From Natronohydrobacter sp. (lineage in GTDB: Bacteria > Pseudomonadota > Alphaproteobacteria > Rhodobacterales > Rhodobacteraceae), in assembly GCA_007116445.1 (NCBI GenBank), contig SKIM01000280.1, positions 1 to 5,507 on the forward strand: 5,507 nucleotides of DNA, read 5' to 3'. The notes beneath the pieces were generated by a model. That model was not told the DNA's origin, made no database searches, and saw only the letters and a program-made list of their open reading frames with translations. A program made the translations under genes and the position numbers. Positions 5,363 to 5,507 of this stretch are shown piece by piece; the stretch's first letter is position 1; each line of letters starts with the position of its first letter.

Positions 5363-5507
5363 TTATCGGATCAGGAGGAGGGGGGTTTTGCAGGCTTGGA
5401 TCATGGCGGTGGTGGTGGAGCCGATGATCAGGCTGCGGATGCGCGAATGGCCATAGGCGCCCATCACCAGCAGGTCGAAGCCCGCCTCTGCGTCGAGCTG
5501 TGACAGC
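5363..5507 (-). CDS. Universal stress protein (UspA family), C-terminal end (5' part outside window)
   Basis: The last 47 residues are visible. They carry DLLVMGAYGHSRIRSLIIGS, which fits the UspA nucleotide-binding signature G-2X-G-9X-G(S/T), followed by TTTAMIQACKTPLLLIR and a TAA stop. The conserved glycines suggest an ATP-binding member. It is not known whether the protein has one or two Usp domains, because the start lies past the right edge. It converges on the ligase gene with 18 bp between stop codons and is probably not part of the transporter cluster. It is not among the computed long frames because it has no start in the window. Confidence 0.88.
   Translation of the reverse strand, partial: LSQLDAEAGFDLLVMGAYGHSRIRSLIIGSTTTAMIQACKTPLLLIR

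Overview
The window looks like a piece of an alphaproteobacterial chromosome, most likely from the Rhodobacterales (Roseobacter group). It is GC-rich with strong G/C preference at third codon positions, and its proteins resemble transporter and ligase families as I remember them from that group. The taxonomic call is an inference; there is no rRNA or other marker here.

Layout. Positions 1-407 (minus strand) hold the N-terminal third or less of an ABC-F ATPase of the EttA type, running off the left edge. Positions 408-575 are a divergent intergenic region with a weak promoter candidate and a short direct repeat. From 576 to 5344 there is one plus-strand gene cluster: an ABC-transporter ATPase (576-1349), a family 3 periplasmic solute-binding protein (1381-2115), a strong 15-bp intergenic hairpin (2123-2159), two inner-membrane permeases of the polar amino acid/opine class (2183-3067 and 3165-4016) and a glutamine synthetase-superfamily ligase (4019-5344). 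A 34-codon reading frame (3064-3168) links the two permeases by ATGA overlaps at both ends. The right edge (5363-5507, minus strand) holds the C-terminus of a universal stress protein that converges on the ligase gene with only 18 bp between them.

How the genes fit together. The binding protein, two permeases and ATPase make a complete ABC importer for an amino acid-like or cationic nitrogen compound. The ligase, two bases behind the second permease, keeps the catalytic core of glutamine synthetases but has lost, by eye alignment, two acidic residues of the ammonium site. It resembles gamma-glutamylpolyamine/gamma-glutamylamide synthetases (PuuA-like). The likely picture is import of an amine or amino compound followed by ATP-dependent gamma-glutamylation in the cytoplasm. 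No oxidase, dehydrogenase or hydrolase to complete such a pathway lies in the window, and the substrate cannot be read from the sequence.

No tRNA, rRNA, CRISPR array, insertion sequence or phage gene was seen. The gene set is of familiar types. The less ordinary features are the hairpin after the binding-protein gene, the coupled mini-frame with an in-register seven-G run, and the placing of all permease cysteines in predicted periplasmic segments.
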